NCBI GenBank assembly: GCA_036971715.1
Contig: JAVHJL010000007.1
Span: 1,860,001 to 1,924,000 of the forward strand
Direction: 5' to 3'
Length of the DNA: 64,000 nt
Source of the DNA: Arthrobotrys musiformis
Taxonomy: Eukaryota; Ascomycota; Orbiliomycetes; Orbiliales; Orbiliaceae
Under the pieces are notes generated by a model. It was not told the origin of the DNA. It saw only the letters and a program-made list of their open reading frames with translations, and ran no database searches. Position 1 is the stretch's first letter. Every line of letters begins with the position of its first letter. This document shows, piece by piece, positions 1 to 11,614 of the stretch. Made by a program: the position numbers and the translations under genes.

Positions 1-615
1 ATGCCTAGAGCGATTATTACTAGATTCCTATGTACCAAGGCGGAATTGGTAGCCTCGTGTTGGCCGATATGGGGGTTTGGATTGGGTCTAATTTTTCCCA
101 GCCCTCTCGCGGAGGTTGTGAACTAATCTTAAGTGTTCTTGGTCAAGTTGCAAGGTTAATCAGTCCTATCATCGGTATTACTGCGGTATTACTGCGGAAG
201 GTATAAAGAACGCGTTCTGTCAAGTACAAATTGATTCTCCGGAGGTTCTCGTAAGTGGTAAATTGTTGGGGGAACAAAAGAAGGGGGGGCTCTCCCTTTG
301 TGATGTCGCGGTGCGAGACCGAAGCGCGGGTTCAAATTTGTTCATTGTACATGTCAATCGATTTATTTGCAATATTGCCTGTTTTTTATTTGTCACCACA
401 TACATATGTATCTTAATATCGCGTGATACAATGGCTTCGGGTTTCATGTAAATTATAGAGCAGTAGCGGTAAGAACCATATGATGACCATGAAATTGCAT
501 TTGTTTAGACAGGATTTGACTAGCAACAAATAATTGAATAATGGCCGATAGAAGTTATGTTAAGAGCGCCAGCGTCTTCCTCCACTAAATACCAGCAGCC
601 GTAAATAGGACAAAT
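1..615. other. Intergenic, no supported gene
   Basis: Only short open frames with fungus-atypical composition occur here. I see no domain, splice-consistent gene, tRNA or repeat copy. The 3' flank of the lectin gene lies at the right edge. Confidence 0.5.
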
Positions 616-1048
616 CTAGCTCTTGTAAGTGTTGCTAGACCAAATTGGGGTGCCTTTGTAAAGGACAACGTTGCCGTCGTTTTGAACCGCACAAATAACA
701 GTGCTGTCGCCAGTAGAGCCGGCAGTATCGGTGTGCCAGATGGGTTCGCCTTTATTGTCGCTGTAATAAAATCATAGATTAATGACGTGAAACGCCTTCA
801 GAATGGTGCAGTTCTTATAGGAAATATGATACTTACTACATGCACAGGTTTCCATCGGTTTGCATATATATTCCCTTGACATCATGTCGTTGCTGCGCAG
901 TATTTTGGAATCGGCATTGGCCGCCCCAGTAAACAGCGATCTTTCCGTCCTCTTGCATTTTGAACTCGACAGAACCATCTTGGCTGAACAAGCTATGACC
1001 CTTCAGGAGCCATTCGCCATTTCCAAGGGTGTTATGGGATTCAGACAT
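616..1048 (-). CDS. Bulb-type (GNA-like) mannose-binding lectin, 2 exons
   Basis: Coding exons are 1048-837 and 760-616, with a 76-nt intron (837/836 GTAAGT donor, TTACAG acceptor at 761) that splits a Tyr codon and keeps the frame. The product is about 118 aa, the size of a single bulb-lectin domain. Three copies of the family's QxDxNxVxY-type sugar motif are visible: QEDGKIAVY, QTDGNLCMY (across the splice) and QNDGNVVLY. The first two are degenerate at some positions, the third is canonical. No signal peptide is present, so the protein is probably cytoplasmic, as known for several fungal GNA-like lectins that act against predators or in storage. Role is inferred from family only. The start ATG at 1048 is the first in frame. 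The alternative, a remnant of a larger lectin, is less likely because the domain is complete. Confidence 0.8.
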
Positions 1049-4000
1049 TATGGAGAGATAGTTGGAACGAGATATAGAATGGACTAGAGAGGAATTAAGG
1101 TCTGGATATCTAGCTGTATATATAGGTGAAGATTTTTGATGTGAGAATGTTCTGATATACTTAGAATCAGAAGTTCCATTTGGGAGGTCTGAACGGCCTC
1201 TTTATATAGTAAATGATACCCACGTAATATTGCGGGCGAGCCATCGATAGAATATCAAGAGCGGGGAAGTCAGACCGAACAAAGCCATTGAATTTGTGCA
1301 TTGTCCCAGCTTTCAAGGCTGAGATTCTCAGGAAACCTATTATTGCTAGCCTGAGAGACGGCGGCCTCCGATCGCGGTGATCCCTATGCTACAATCGAAT
1401 ATTATTGGAACACCCTGCTGTAGCATAACGAAGGTGGCAGAATGGTAATACACGATCGGGAGAAGAGGCTTCGACACTACGTAGCTGTGTAACTACAGGC
1501 GGAATGGACTCTAGTTGCGTTGCCCGTGCTGTATTTTCGTAGTACCCCAAACCCCTCGCTTTAAGGTGCCTTGTTGTCTGGAATGCGCATATGCAGATTG
1601 CCCCGAACTGCGACTGCGATCGATATCAACCAATTGAAAACTTTCCGATCCACCCTTCCAGTCCGACGTCCCGTTTCCCCAGCCGTGCGGGTTTCCCGTT
1701 CGCTTAAGATGACAACAAGGAGGCCTTGAGGGCAACCCCGCAAATGCCGATCTCGGTTTCGGCAGTCGAACTAATTCAGCCCTCGCCAATCATATGCACA
1801 CGCCCAATCTGGCTTATCTGCAGCACATGCAGTGCCCCATGATCATCCCTGTTCGGGGAGAAGATTCAATTGGAATTCAACCTAGCTGCATGCTGCATGG
1901 GCTTATCTCTTTCGTGTATATCCCGATCGGACTAAGTGCTCAAGGCTTTCAGGGATCGTATGAACATCAACAGAATATTTACCAGAATCTACCTTGTCTA
2001 CCCCGCTTTTGCAAGTGTGCAAGTCCTTAGCTCCTAATTCAGGTGCTGATAGTGGGGGCAAATCGTGTCTCGATTGATGACCAAAATGCATGCTGTCATA
2101 ACTTCGTAGCTGAGCACTGACTTTCTAAAACATGAAGCCATAAATGAAATTAAAATGTTTATGGTATAAGCTTTCTTTCTTTCATGACAATTCACTCGCA
2201 ATGCAAAAATTATTCAATTGGGTATCAACATCGGTAAAATAATTCGACCATTAGTGATAAGTTCAACTAACCGCCTGATTTAGTAGAGGTGTATCTGGCA
2301 ATTACCTGCAGATTTCCCGTGGAGTATATGGAAGCTGCACGAAAAAAATCCTGTTTCTATTCCAATGCAATCGCATGGATTTTGCCATGTAAAGTTAGTT
2401 CCATGCATGCATGCGCATAAATATAATTAATATCGATACTACGCTGTTTTATATTTAACAAACCAAATGGCAGGAATAGTACTCACAATTGATACAATAC
2501 TTACTGATCATAAGGATAAAGCATGCTACAGGAACAATATTACGGAAGAAGTGAATAGAGTGGACTGATCTGGCAAATAACTGGTGCCAGGAAAGAGGAT
2601 TATATCGATTATCAGCACAAACCTAAAGTCACACCGGGATCGACTAAAAATGAGGCTGCTCGGACTTCCGCCGATCAGAGATGAGCTGAGAACAGTTAGA
2701 AAGACCACTACTGTACGGAAATATTAAAAGTTTCCCTGCTGAGTCCTGCAAGTACTCTTACGAATGAAGTGCTGTCGCTGTACTCCCGCTGTCGATAGTT
2801 CGTAAATCAAAGTCCTCCCCTCGAGCATCAATATAGCAAACATCCCGAACTACAAGCAAGATAAACTACAGGCCGCAAAACGAGTCGCTACCTCATATCG
2901 GGACTAAAATCCGTCGTTAGAGAGTACTTAGAGAAAATCAGTCGCTAAGTCTCACGGTTTGTAATGTAACCCTTCAAAATACATTGGCGCTAGCCTCATC
3001 AGGCCGGTATCGACGAGTATTTAAGCTTAGACGGCAATTGAGACCCTCATGTGACAAAAGTTGAATTATTAGCACTCTTGTAGGTCCCGGTTTCACCCAC
3101 CGACGCTCAGCCGACTTGTCACTTGATTTTTTACAGCCGATATACTTAGACTAGCATCTGATGCATTGATTGCTGTCAATGCGCCCTCAGCTGAGGCTGG
3201 TCTCGCATAGCTATAGCCAGACAACACGAAGTTCAGCCGAAATCTTCTTGGGACCAGGTCTCCAGACAACACAAGGTGCTATGCTGAATCTACAACAACC
3301 CAAATGGGGTAATAGGTGAGGACTTGCCAAACAGGGTGCTTGATCAGCATAGACGTCCTATGTATTCTTGAAAGCTTAAATTATATTTCGCTTGAAAAGA
3401 CCAACACACTACTGACAGAGATCTCCTGTAGGATCTCTCTAGTGATCTCTCTCTACATATTGTGACATTCCTCCGGCCTCTCTTCCTTCCTCACTCATCA
3501 TCCGTTCTATCAACTACACCTCGGGGAATTGAAGAAATATACCTGAACACCAGCCTGATCGCATAAAGGACAGCATGATGGATCTTTCCTGTTGGTTTTA
3601 GGAATCAGGCTTGAATCATAGAGCTTTGAGATGTTCCCAAAGAGCAGAGGAAAACAGAGGACGTGAGTTAATTGAACAAGCCTTGGGGAGTCTACCAAAT
3701 GCTTTTTGACTGGAAACTCCGGTCCAGAATTCGTATGGCGGCCCTATGGTGCCAACTCCTAAGTGTGCTCGAGTGAGTCGTGGTTATGTCCTAAGTAATT
3801 AAACTTGCTTATGGTATACCGCCATCGATCTATTGGCTTGTTTTACCTTTATCAGATAGTTTACTCCTATAGCTAGTGTTCATGCTATTGTAACTAGTTT
3901 GCACAATTTCTCCATCGTCTCATAACAGGATGATTGGGACGGGCTAGGCAGACATTGGAGATATACGTCCAAGATAGTCAGAAAAGAGTAATACTGCTAT

Positions 4001-6865
4001 TAGAAGATTTTTTAGTTCGTCCTATTATGTCATTTCATAGTTACTTCCTATGGGGAGGGAGAAAAGTGGTAAGAGTTGGCGGATAAAATTTGCATTTCTA
4101 TTGCAAAAGGGGGAAGGAAGTTCTTTTTTTTGTCTTTGAAAGACTTAACAAAACGACAGAAGTTGTGGAATAAAATATTGCGATGTATGGGGAGAAAAAT
4201 AGAAAAGAATAGATACAGGATTTTGATTGTTTACATTTCTAAGACATTTATATATATTGATTACAGCATGATAAGCAGCCATCCAGGATATTGCTATTTG
4301 CTTCTTGGGTGTCTTTGGAATTCCAGATCTGCTTTCGAATTACTGTTGGAACTGCCCATAAATAACTACTAACTGCCTCTCCCCGCTGCTCGATATCCAC
4401 AACTGCGCATCAGTGTCCTGGAATATGATCGGGACCGTCAGGATAATGGGCCGTATAAATGTTAGGAAGTAGACAGAGTGATTTGAATCCGGAATTTTCC
4501 AATCTGAATAAAACCTAGTACAAAATGAGGGCTCGTACCGGGATGTTGTGTGAAATTATAAAAGGAAAACTATTTATGGAGATATGGAAACTGAATCTGG
4601 CTTCGTGGTTAACGCGGTGGCCATTATAACGCAATTAACCGCCTGGCACCAAACAAAGTAAAGTATTCATTTGTGACGTCTGGGTACAAGACTAAATAAC
4701 TGGAGAGATCTGTAACTAACTAGGGCGGCGCATGATTGAAAATGTGATGTAGGCTGGTCTCGTTCCCAGTCACACGAAAGGTAGGCGGCATTTTTGAATA
4801 TGTTAGTTGATGATCTTAATACCGGCGTTTACTACATATATGACAAATACAGATGACATCGCGCGGTTGCCGAGTTCCGTAGTCGATACGATTTTTGCCG
4901 AAACCTACACAAACAAGCCGCTGAGCACGAGTGGAAAGCTGCTGATGCCTCGAGATTGTCTCGTTATAGGCAGCGGTTCCCGGCTCCATCTCTTTTTTGA
5001 AGCGAATCTGTTGATATGAAGAGGCTGAGGATTTCTGTCCAAGATTGTGTTGATGCTCTTGACAAACACATACCGATTTTCTAAAGCGTTCGTCAGCGTG
5101 AATATGTGTATTGATGCACGGATTGGTGTCAAAGGTAACCCGTACCGTGCCCATAGATACTACATCGAGTCTTTCTAGCACCCCTTCCCTCCTGGTTCAT
5201 AATTTAGCATCGAAATTGCTCAACCCTGCCATTCTACGGAGTCCCTTGCTTTCAACCGCTAATCCTATCCCACCCGGACGCCAAAAGTTTATTTTTTAGC
5301 CGATGTCTTAGCTTCGTCAGCCTTATTCTCGTTAGCTGTACATAAAGGCACAGGCGCGGTTGTATACCGACAGGGTGGACACAAGATATTCCAAGGTACT
5401 GTACCGTATCCCGGAGGGTAATCCCTGATAAAGGGGCGAGTAGTCCAGCAGAGGCACAAGATTTCAAGACTATCGTAGGAAAACCGTGGCCGACATTCGA
5501 TAAGCCTGACCGGCATTAAGTGAAGAGGAGCAGCTGTCGATGTTCCAAATGTACGAAGGCTGCTGAGGCCCTCGAAGCTAAAAAAGAATCTATTAAGAAG
5601 AAAAAATAAACAGGCTCAGGCAGCAGCTAAAGTTTTGAAGGCCAAATCTTCAAAATTTTGAAGTATTTACGAAGGTACTATTGATTTTACTAGTGAATTT
5701 GCGCCAGTTAAGGCTCTAGATCCTAAATTGATTATTTCAAGATTGTCAGCTACTTTAATTAAAAAAAAAAAAGAAAAGAAAAAGAAAAAAAAAATAGATT
5801 TTTGGTTCAAAAATTTGATTACTCTAACTATCTACACTATGCCGTTTTTACGGCGTACGTCTAAGGTTTACTTGAAAGTCTACCAAGATAGCAGCTGCTC
5901 AAGACGAACCCTTGTGTGGGTCCCAAACCATATAACTTAAATGCCAAGAATCACAAGTTATTCATGTAACAGGCCTCTGCAGTGATCCGCTGTCGAGGTC
6001 CGTTTCGCCTTGTACATGCATGTACTTTTGATCCCGCAGAGTGGGATGGCGGTCACACAAGGTTAGCGTTGATTATTAATATTGCGCTGTAGCTGTTTTC
6101 GACATGGTCGCAGAGGCATCTCTTGGATTGAAAAGAAAGCACCATTAAAAGTGTAACATTCTCCGGAGTTTCACTGGATCGTTGACGGAACCGGCTAGGC
6201 ACTGTCGCTAGTCTGTGCGGAGCTGAGAAATCGGGATGATGTCTTAGCCTTGAGACTAGGCGCTCCTGAGGCAGAGCGATCTAGTTTATGTTTAGGCAAT
6301 AATGCATTTCTCGCTTCCTGACCATCCCCGAGACACTCGCCCCCGAAGAGATCGAAGAGATCGAAAATCGCTCTGTATTCTCCGCCAGAGTGGCTGTGGC
6401 TGAAATATATTCCTCACGATTCGATGTAGGCCCTGTTTGGAAATCGGAGCCTCTTAGAAGTAGCCGTCCGTGTGGATTCCTTACTGTGCATACAAATCCG
6501 CACTAACCTGCGAATGGTCTCAACAGAAAATTTTCTTCAGCTTCGCGACCGTCCGAAACAAAAATGCTGGGAGTGCAAGGGATATTTAGTCTCAAGCTTC
6601 TTCCATCCTATTATATTTATATTTTATTTTTCTCTCAAAAGATTACTCTGACTTTGAATATTCCTACGAGTGACACTGTTCCCAAAGTTTGTGCAAAAAG
6701 CTAGCCTATTAGCCTGCTTATAATTATGTGGAAGCCTTCAGGGGAGATTCGCTTCTCGATTGCGACACACCGAACTTGCAACTAGGACACCGGAGGATTT
6801 CATGACGAAGAAAGATCTTAAGAAGCGCCCACGAAAAGATTGTATACGTTACATGCCAATTCACG
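1049..6865. other. Long intergenic stretch, mostly uninformative
   Basis: About 5.8 kb without a convincing gene. Short frames (for example 1511-1789, 4076-4372 and 4816-5181) show no domain, no plausible exon chain and overlapping frames on both strands. A lysine-rich frame near 5545-5610 followed by A-rich tracts at 5760-5800 could be the worn tail of a transposon protein, but I cannot name it. Confidence 0.4.
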
Positions 6866-8479
6866 ATGGGTGGCCCGCCACATCCTCAAACCGAACAAGA
6901 TAGAGAATACCTTCGTTCGCTCTTCCCCTACTTCAAAGGCCTTCCTGAGGATTTCCAATTTCCTCTGGCCGTCGAACATGACCCGCCTTACATCCCACCA
7001 AACAACACATTTTACTGCTTTGTTATAGCAGTAATACTATGCAGCATCACTACCGTGATCGTGGTTCTCCGTTTATGGGTTAGAAAACGCCGTGGCTTTG
7101 GTATGGATGATTGGGTAATGTTGGCTTCATTCGTAAGTCTATAACCCGATCACATATGCCATCTGAATATCACCGGCTAACTATACGACGCCCGATGTCT
7201 ACCAGTTCTTCTACTGTTGTTTTAATGTTGTTAATACCTTTTGTAAGTACAGATCCAAAGATTAATACGGAGCGGGATAGTAAAAACGGGTAAGAACTCT
7301 AATTCGCCAATCGTTGTTATAGCGCTTTTTGGGACCGGTGTTGGGTATCATCTCTACGACAACTCGATACAAGATGTTCATAATTACCTGGTTGTACGCT
7401 GCCCTGATCGTTTTGTTTAAGCGCCAATGGTTAAAAGGGGCTAAGAGTACGGCTCGCTGACGATATAATGGTTTTAGATTTTAATTCTATACATTACATT
7501 TTTATGGTTCACGATTAACCTCACTAGGTGCTCGATTTTGCATCTTTTTCTACGACTTTCCCACCTACAATCTCCTGGACAGGTGCGATACATTCGCACC
7601 ATACTTGCGCTCTCGTATTTCTTCGGAGTAATAACCGTAATTTCCTGCTTTTTGGAATGCGGCCTCCCCATCAGTAATCTTTTCGAACTCAGAGCATACA
7701 TGGATGGTACATGTGTGGGACCTAGATCAATGGCATTCTACGGACCCTATGTTGCTGTCAACGTTGCACTGGATGGTCTCACATTTCTCCCTCCGATTTA
7801 CATCTTATTTAAAACACCATTAGCCGTAAAAAAGAAACTTAACCTGATTTTCTTGCTTTTCCTCGGCGTTTTAACTATGACTATTGGCGCGGTCCGGCTG
7901 TTTGTTTTCTACCAATGGATGCTAGATTCATACGACATTACTTGGAACGCTGTTGCGATTGCCCTGGGTGGTCTTATTGAAAGCAGCGTGGCCGCCATCA
8001 TCGCCTCTCTGCCAGCGCTCAACCAAACGTTCCTCCGCTTTTACCACAAGGTGACTCGACGCGAAGGGGAGCGAGCCAGAATAAGAACGATAAGCCTTGG
8101 GTTAATCACGTCTCTGTTCGAACGGGTTTATGTTTCCAATAAACCTACCGAATTCTCGAGATATTCTAGTAACGCGACCGCATTGGAGGACGGTGCGATC
8201 GCAACATCCGATTACGTCGAGCTTGGAGATTCCAGATCGGATCGGCCGGCAGCATTGCCATTTTATGGATGCCGTCAGGAGACCAGCAACGATTCTCTCC
8301 CGCATCAACTACAGAGGTTCCCATATTTTGTTGACGGGGAAAGGGTCTCGGACCCAGAGCTGCAGGTGGATCAAGCCGCTGATAACATTTCCACCATTTC
8401 AGTACCTAAACGGGCGAAAGTACATTTTCCGATGAGACGACCATCTTCCCCAACGATCTCTGGTGCTGCAGGCTTGTAG
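6866..8479 (+). CDS. Seven-TM fungal rhodopsin-domain (PTH11-related) membrane protein
   Basis: Four exons fit: 6866-7132, 7206-7242, 7323-7390 (or 7393) and 7478-8479, giving about 457 aa. Donors are GTAAGT or similar and frames join without stops. Seven hydrophobic segments follow the pattern of the fungal rhodopsin domain (PF20684): TFYCFVIAVIL after a short N-terminus, the GMDDW motif before TM2, the GTGVGYHLYD loop, an FTINLTRCSILHLFLRL-type TM3, and a final TM before a roughly 150-aa cytosolic tail rich in Ser, Arg and Pro. There is no CFEM domain. The family includes PTH11 of Magnaporthe, a receptor for surface cues, but most members have no known ligand. Location would be plasma membrane. 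The exact 3' end of exon 3 is ambiguous between two in-phase donors. Confidence 0.8.
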
Positions 8480-8720
8480 GATGAACCGAACTCTGACATA
8501 TTTTTCTTGGAACGTACCTGCTCTTGGCCCTTAAATTTATCGCAAATATTTAAAAAGAGCGGCTGCAACAAAACTTTGATGAATACAAGCCGTGGATTGA
8601 GTATTTCTTTCTAAAACGATGTCTCAGCATCTACATACCCCGAATCACCCTGCATATACAAGGTATCAGTATCCTGTAATGTGAACCGGAATAGACTCTC
8701 CAAAGCTAATCTCACACGTA

Positions 8721-9187
8721 GTGGCATTGGAAACGATAATCGTAGCGCCGGAACGTCACGATCCGCCCACCAAGCCGACCCTCCTCGGAAGGGCTGTTAC
8801 TTTGTCCGCTCAGGGTAGTTTTGCCACCTGTGGTACGATCAAAAAGATGCTCGCCATGTACGACTGCGACCCCGTTCAGGGTATGTTTAATCCTCGCGCA
8901 TAAATTGGTCGGGCTAACCCTGTACTCCTAAAGGTGTGCCGGCTGTTACGATAACGAAAACGGTTACAATCAGTCCAAATCCTGAGATGGTTACAGGGCC
9001 GGAAACCTGTCCCATTACCAAATACATCACGAAGGCGATAACGAGAACAAGGTCAGTAACAACAACAAAGACGGTAACGGTAGTAATAAATGACGGGGAC
9101 TGCGGTTACCGGGACACGAAGGCAGCTAAGTGGTCATATATGCGTAACAGTCTTTCGTATGCGGCTGGCGCAACCCTGGCAATATGA
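8721..9187 (+). pseudogene. Fragment of a Thr-rich cell-wall/GPI-type protein
   Basis: Two frames join well across a putative intron at about 8881-8934 (GTATGT donor, CTAAAG acceptor, phase 1), giving a segment with a few cysteines followed by Thr/Val/Lys-rich repeats such as TITKTVTIS and TTTKTVTVV. Such TTxTKTVTV stretches are common in fungal wall and GPI-anchored proteins. I find no ATG start or signal peptide upstream and no clear GPI signal, so this may be a 5'-truncated relic, or part of a longer gene with exons I could not assign. It lies head-on to the Thr-rich CBM1 gene at 10.1-10.9 kb, but the two are not clearly related. Confidence 0.3.
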
Positions 9188-10057
9188 AGCCGATTAGCCG
9201 ACCACCATGACATAATCGAGGGGGAACAGAAATAAGAGACTAACTACATACGGGATGTCAGTGAGATTATCTTATCGATAGGGAAGCAGAGGACGAGGTA
9301 CACACATTTGAAGGATAAGGGAGGCGGCAGCCAGCCTGATAGTACCGCAGCTGACGTCCCCGACAGCTTCGATGACCCTTACCACCGTACTATTGTTACA
9401 TTTTGTACTAAAGTTGCTCTAAACCCCCGCGGAAGCAATAAATTCTCGGAACAAAACCCAGTCAAATATACCCAGAATGATCTGTGTGCCCGCCGAGTGG
9501 AATATATATCAGTAATAGCTGCCATGGTTCAAATGAAGATGGCGGCGACGGAAAAACCAAGCAGCACATCGACCTACGAGGTATGAGTTATTCAAATGAG
9601 GCGCTCATTTGGATCAACACCATACAAACGAGTTTTGGTCCTAGCAAAAAAACGATGCTGATATAACTTATTAATCCAGATATTGAAATTTTCGGAGTCA
9701 TCGTCTGGATGGATTTACTCAGTTATTTTTATATTATATGTAACAAATCTTCAGCAGCATAACGAACTCCAAGCAGGAATCCAGACGGCAGGAGGAGCCC
9801 TTAGAATGCATCGAATGACCATAGGAAATATCCAGACAATGTTGTGGTGGTTGAAAGTATAACCACAGACGCAACACAATCCAGCAGATCCAGAATAAGT
9901 ATCCCGAACCAGACCTCAGAACCATAGAAGGATATTAATCTTGTTCTTCGAAGATCTTCTTAAACCACCTATCAACATTTTGATACTTCCGACTCCTTGT
10001 TTCGAAGAAGTTGCCGGCCGAGATATCTTATATCCGATAGGGGGTCTCAGAGACCAT
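9188..10057. repeat. Intergenic with an LTR-retroelement internal fragment (about 9735-9950)
   Basis: The segment 9735-9950 matches 24485-24660 in the same orientation with many C/T and G/A differences, for example the shared blocks around AATATCCA, CCACA...CAACACA and CCAGA...CAGAAC. The 24.5-kb copy abuts an LTR-like sequence, so this is probably a less mutated fragment of the same element's internal region. Outside it I see no gene. Confidence 0.45.
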
Positions 10058-10904
10058 CTATACTTTCACCTTCCCGTAGGTTTTTCCTTTCTTTTGATTG
10101 CCGGCATTAACCCGCTTCACTATCGCTGTAGCGGCCGTAGCTTCGACTGTAGTTGTTGTCGTAGGTGAGCAAGTCGTGAGACTGCAACTTGATATCGTGT
10201 ATGGAACAGTGGTTGGAGGGGGCTGTCCACTGCAATAACTGGCACACGCCGTCTGTGTGTTTTTGCAACAATCTGTTTCGTAGATATTAATAACTTAAAT
10301 GTTGATGGAATTTGGCACATAACTCCCTACCCAAATATGGCGAACATGTTGAAGTTGTAGAGCAGCCGTATCTCGTTGTACATTCGCAAACGGGGAAAGT
10401 AGTGCGGATTGAGCCTACCGTAGCGCCATTGCAAGAGTTATAAGTAACACACGCTGTGAGTACCCTGTCGGTGCAATTGGGGAAGCAGCCTATGAAATCC
10501 AAATCCGGGTGTGTTAGTGGAAGTCCTCACAAAAGGGATTAGGCTGTGAGACAAACGTGAAGTTATACACGATACCATGGGTTTGCAGTCACGGGAAGTA
10601 GTGGTAGTAGTAGTCGGGGCAGGAGTGGTAGTCGGCCTATCATTGTCGGGTATACATTGTGCGTAGTAAGGGTTATAGGTAGTGCACTTTATTGCACTAT
10701 CGATGTAGTAAGGGCTACACGTTGTAGGTCCAGTCCAAGCGATACCGCCACACTATATATCACGATCGCTAAGTTAATAAATGTTCAAAGTAAGTGAAGA
10801 TTTGATGGTACCTGGCCCCAGAGAGTTTGCGACGGGGCTGGGGTTATTTGAGCTGACACTACTCCGAGTATAACCCCAGTAACGATTCCGAGCCACACTG
10901 CCAT
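10058..10904 (-). CDS. Secreted CBM1-containing Cys/Thr-rich protein, 4 exons
   Basis: Exons 10904-10812, 10752-10593, 10489-10331 and 10272-10058 join in phase to a 208-aa protein. Residues 1-18 form a signal peptide (MAVWLGIVTGVILGVVSA). A complete family-1 cellulose-binding module follows (about 28-65): the LWGQ|CGG junction spans intron 1, then WTGPTTC, an NPYYAQC end and the usual spacing of aromatic residues. A Thr-rich linker leads to a novel Cys-rich part with two blocks (CFPNC...CVTYNSC...CECTTRYGC, and DCC...CASYC...SCSLTTC), and a short basic tail. No catalytic domain is present, so a cellulose- or chitin-binding effector or wall protein is more likely than an enzyme. The intron-2 donor (GTGACT) is the weakest call; the others are standard and one has a CACTAACAC branch site. 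Confidence 0.72.
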
Positions 10905-11614
10905 TGGTTACGGAAATATATGAAATATTTGCTAGAAGTTATAGAGACTTGGAACGCTGAAGATCTAGTATAACGGTCAAAGTTTGGCTCAGATCTCGGA
11001 AGTTTATTGGTGTCGAGCTGAATTTATAACCCTAAACGTTATATAATGCAGAATACGTATGGTCATATGGTCTATCCATCATGCCATCAAAGCTCGCTTA
11101 ATATTGCATTGGATCGGATTGTGGACCTGTGTAACCCGTGTCGGCTAATTACATTAGAGCAAGGACGGGGGTTCGAGGCCCTACCATTCCTCCAGCGGAT
11201 CGTATCCCCCGCTCCAAGATGCCCCGAATCCATAATATGATACGCTTACTTTAGGCATTAAAAGCGCCAAGAAATAAAGTTACGAGGTAAACAAGGATGT
11301 ACAGCCAATGATCGAGAATAATTAGATAAATTTGCATTACACGTGCCCTCTAAGTACAACCAGGTTGTGCAAATGCGTTTTTGAAACTACTGGTAGAATA
11401 GGGCTAGATGCGGGAACCCTGACCTTTTGCTTGCTTTCGATTTTTCCCACGGACTACGCGGAAGCTTCCGCGTCATTAATACAGCCTTCCATAGAAATAG
11501 ACAACAATTAATAAATAAGCAGATGCATACAGTGCCGTAGAGGCGAGAGAATGCAAGTATCATTGGTCCTAGCTAGATCTAGCAGGGAGTTGTAAAGTTA
11601 TTGTAAATATAAAA
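10905..11614. other. Intergenic, 5' flank of the CBM1 gene
   Basis: About 700 bp with no supported gene. A GGGTTCGAGGCC box near 11168 resembles a tRNA B box, but no acceptor or anticodon stems form around it. Confidence 0.4.

Noticed and set aside
4816..5181. 121-aa minus-strand frame
   Set aside because: No ATG at its start, a second frame overlaps on the same strand, and no family resemblance.
11140..11200. tRNA-like B box (GGGTTCGAGGCC)
   Set aside because: No acceptor, D or anticodon stems can be drawn around it.
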